DNA of 64,000 nucleotides from Saccharopolyspora indica (GTDB lineage Bacteria > Actinomycetota > Actinomycetes > Mycobacteriales > Pseudonocardiaceae). Positions within the stretch are counted from its first letter, which is position 1. Each line of letters begins with the position of its first letter. A program made the position numbers and the translations under genes. Where the stretch lies: assembly GCF_027853965.1 (NCBI RefSeq), contig NZ_JAQGLB010000019.1, forward strand, positions 1-64,000. Direction: 5' to 3'. The notes under the pieces are model-generated. The model made no database searches, was not told where the DNA came from, and was given only the letters and a program-made list of their open reading frames with translations. Below are positions 63,821 through 64,000 of this stretch, piece by piece.

Positions 63821-64000
63821 CTAGCTGGGCCGATCGGCCTTCCCGGCGGTGCGACCACCGATCGGTACCACCATCGGGGTACCCGCCACCGGATCAGCAA
63901 TCACCCGCGCCTTGAGCCCGAAGACCTCGGCCAGCAGCGACTCGGTGAGCACCTCGGACGGGTCACCCTCGGCGACGACCGCGCCGTCCTTCATCGCCAC
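63821..64000 (-). CDS. Iron-siderophore ABC transporter ATPase, C-terminal fragment
   Basis: These 59 codons plus a TAG are the end of a gene continuing beyond the window. The reading (MKDGAVVAEGDPSEVLTESLLAEVFGL followed by VIADPVAGTPMVVPIGG) is the typical C-terminus of FecE/FepC-type iron-siderophore import ATPases. The Walker motifs lie outside the window. It ends 248 bases before the clpC start on the same strand. Confidence 0.75.
   Translation of the reverse strand: MAMKDGAVVAEGDPSEVLTESLLAEVFGLKARVIADPVAGTPMVVPIGGRTAGKADRPS

Overview
The window is high-GC actinobacterial DNA with mostly G/C-ending codons, many GTG starts and frequent 4-base start/stop overlaps. Its backbone runs rlmB-cysS, ispF-ispD-carD, an lpqE-like lipoprotein, radA-disA, an Rv3587c-like membrane protein, mutY, mhuD and clpC. 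This is the order of the Mycobacterium tuberculosis Rv3579c-Rv3596c region. Together with ectABCD, a LAXTG surface protein and an OtsB-GH15 fusion, it suggests a Pseudonocardiales bacterium, perhaps Saccharopolyspora. That genus is an inference from recall; no search was run.

Left part (1-10.6 kb): a small K+ channel, a znuABC zinc importer with a Zur-like palindrome, and an MsmX/UgpC-type sugar ATPase divergent from a LacI regulator across a region with matching operators. Then comes a translationally coupled membrane operon: DUF4178, DUF4247, a two-TM protein, DUF350 and a membrane-anchored spermidine-synthase-like enzyme. Next (10.5-21.3 kb) are trehalose genes (an OtsB-GH15 fusion and OtsA), a ThrE-type exporter, tRNA-Thr(UGU), a DUF89 phosphatase, and a flavin monooxygenase divergent from a WYL regulator.

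Middle part (21.3-37.6 kb): a RelE/Phd toxin-antitoxin pair, a secreted GH18 chitinase, a GNAT enzyme, an unreported small basic ORF behind a large operator-like palindrome, a RibD/DHFR-like reductase, a DUF2127 protein, a sortase-type surface protein and a secreted trypsin-like protease. The ectABCD compatible-solute operon follows, with an apparently leaderless promoter and strong hairpins between its genes. An AlgX-like/MBOAT acetylation pair is interrupted by a TIR-domain gene and a PP2C phosphatase.

Right part (37.6-64 kb): the conserved housekeeping backbone. Inserted in it are a HAD hydrolase, a degenerate ABC ATPase with a YhgE/Pip exporter, a DrrAB-like exporter, a very large AfsR/BTAD regulator, an AraC-type regulator and a DedA protein. 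The last 180 bases are the 3' end of an iron-siderophore ABC ATPase gene.

The most unusual signal lies outside the genes. At least four families of near-perfect palindromes recur across the window. One is a 44-bp element present eight times, nearly always just after a gene's 3' end. Another occurs in pairs, and one such pair sits in frame inside the spermidine-synthase-like gene. No CRISPR array, IS element or phage genes were seen.
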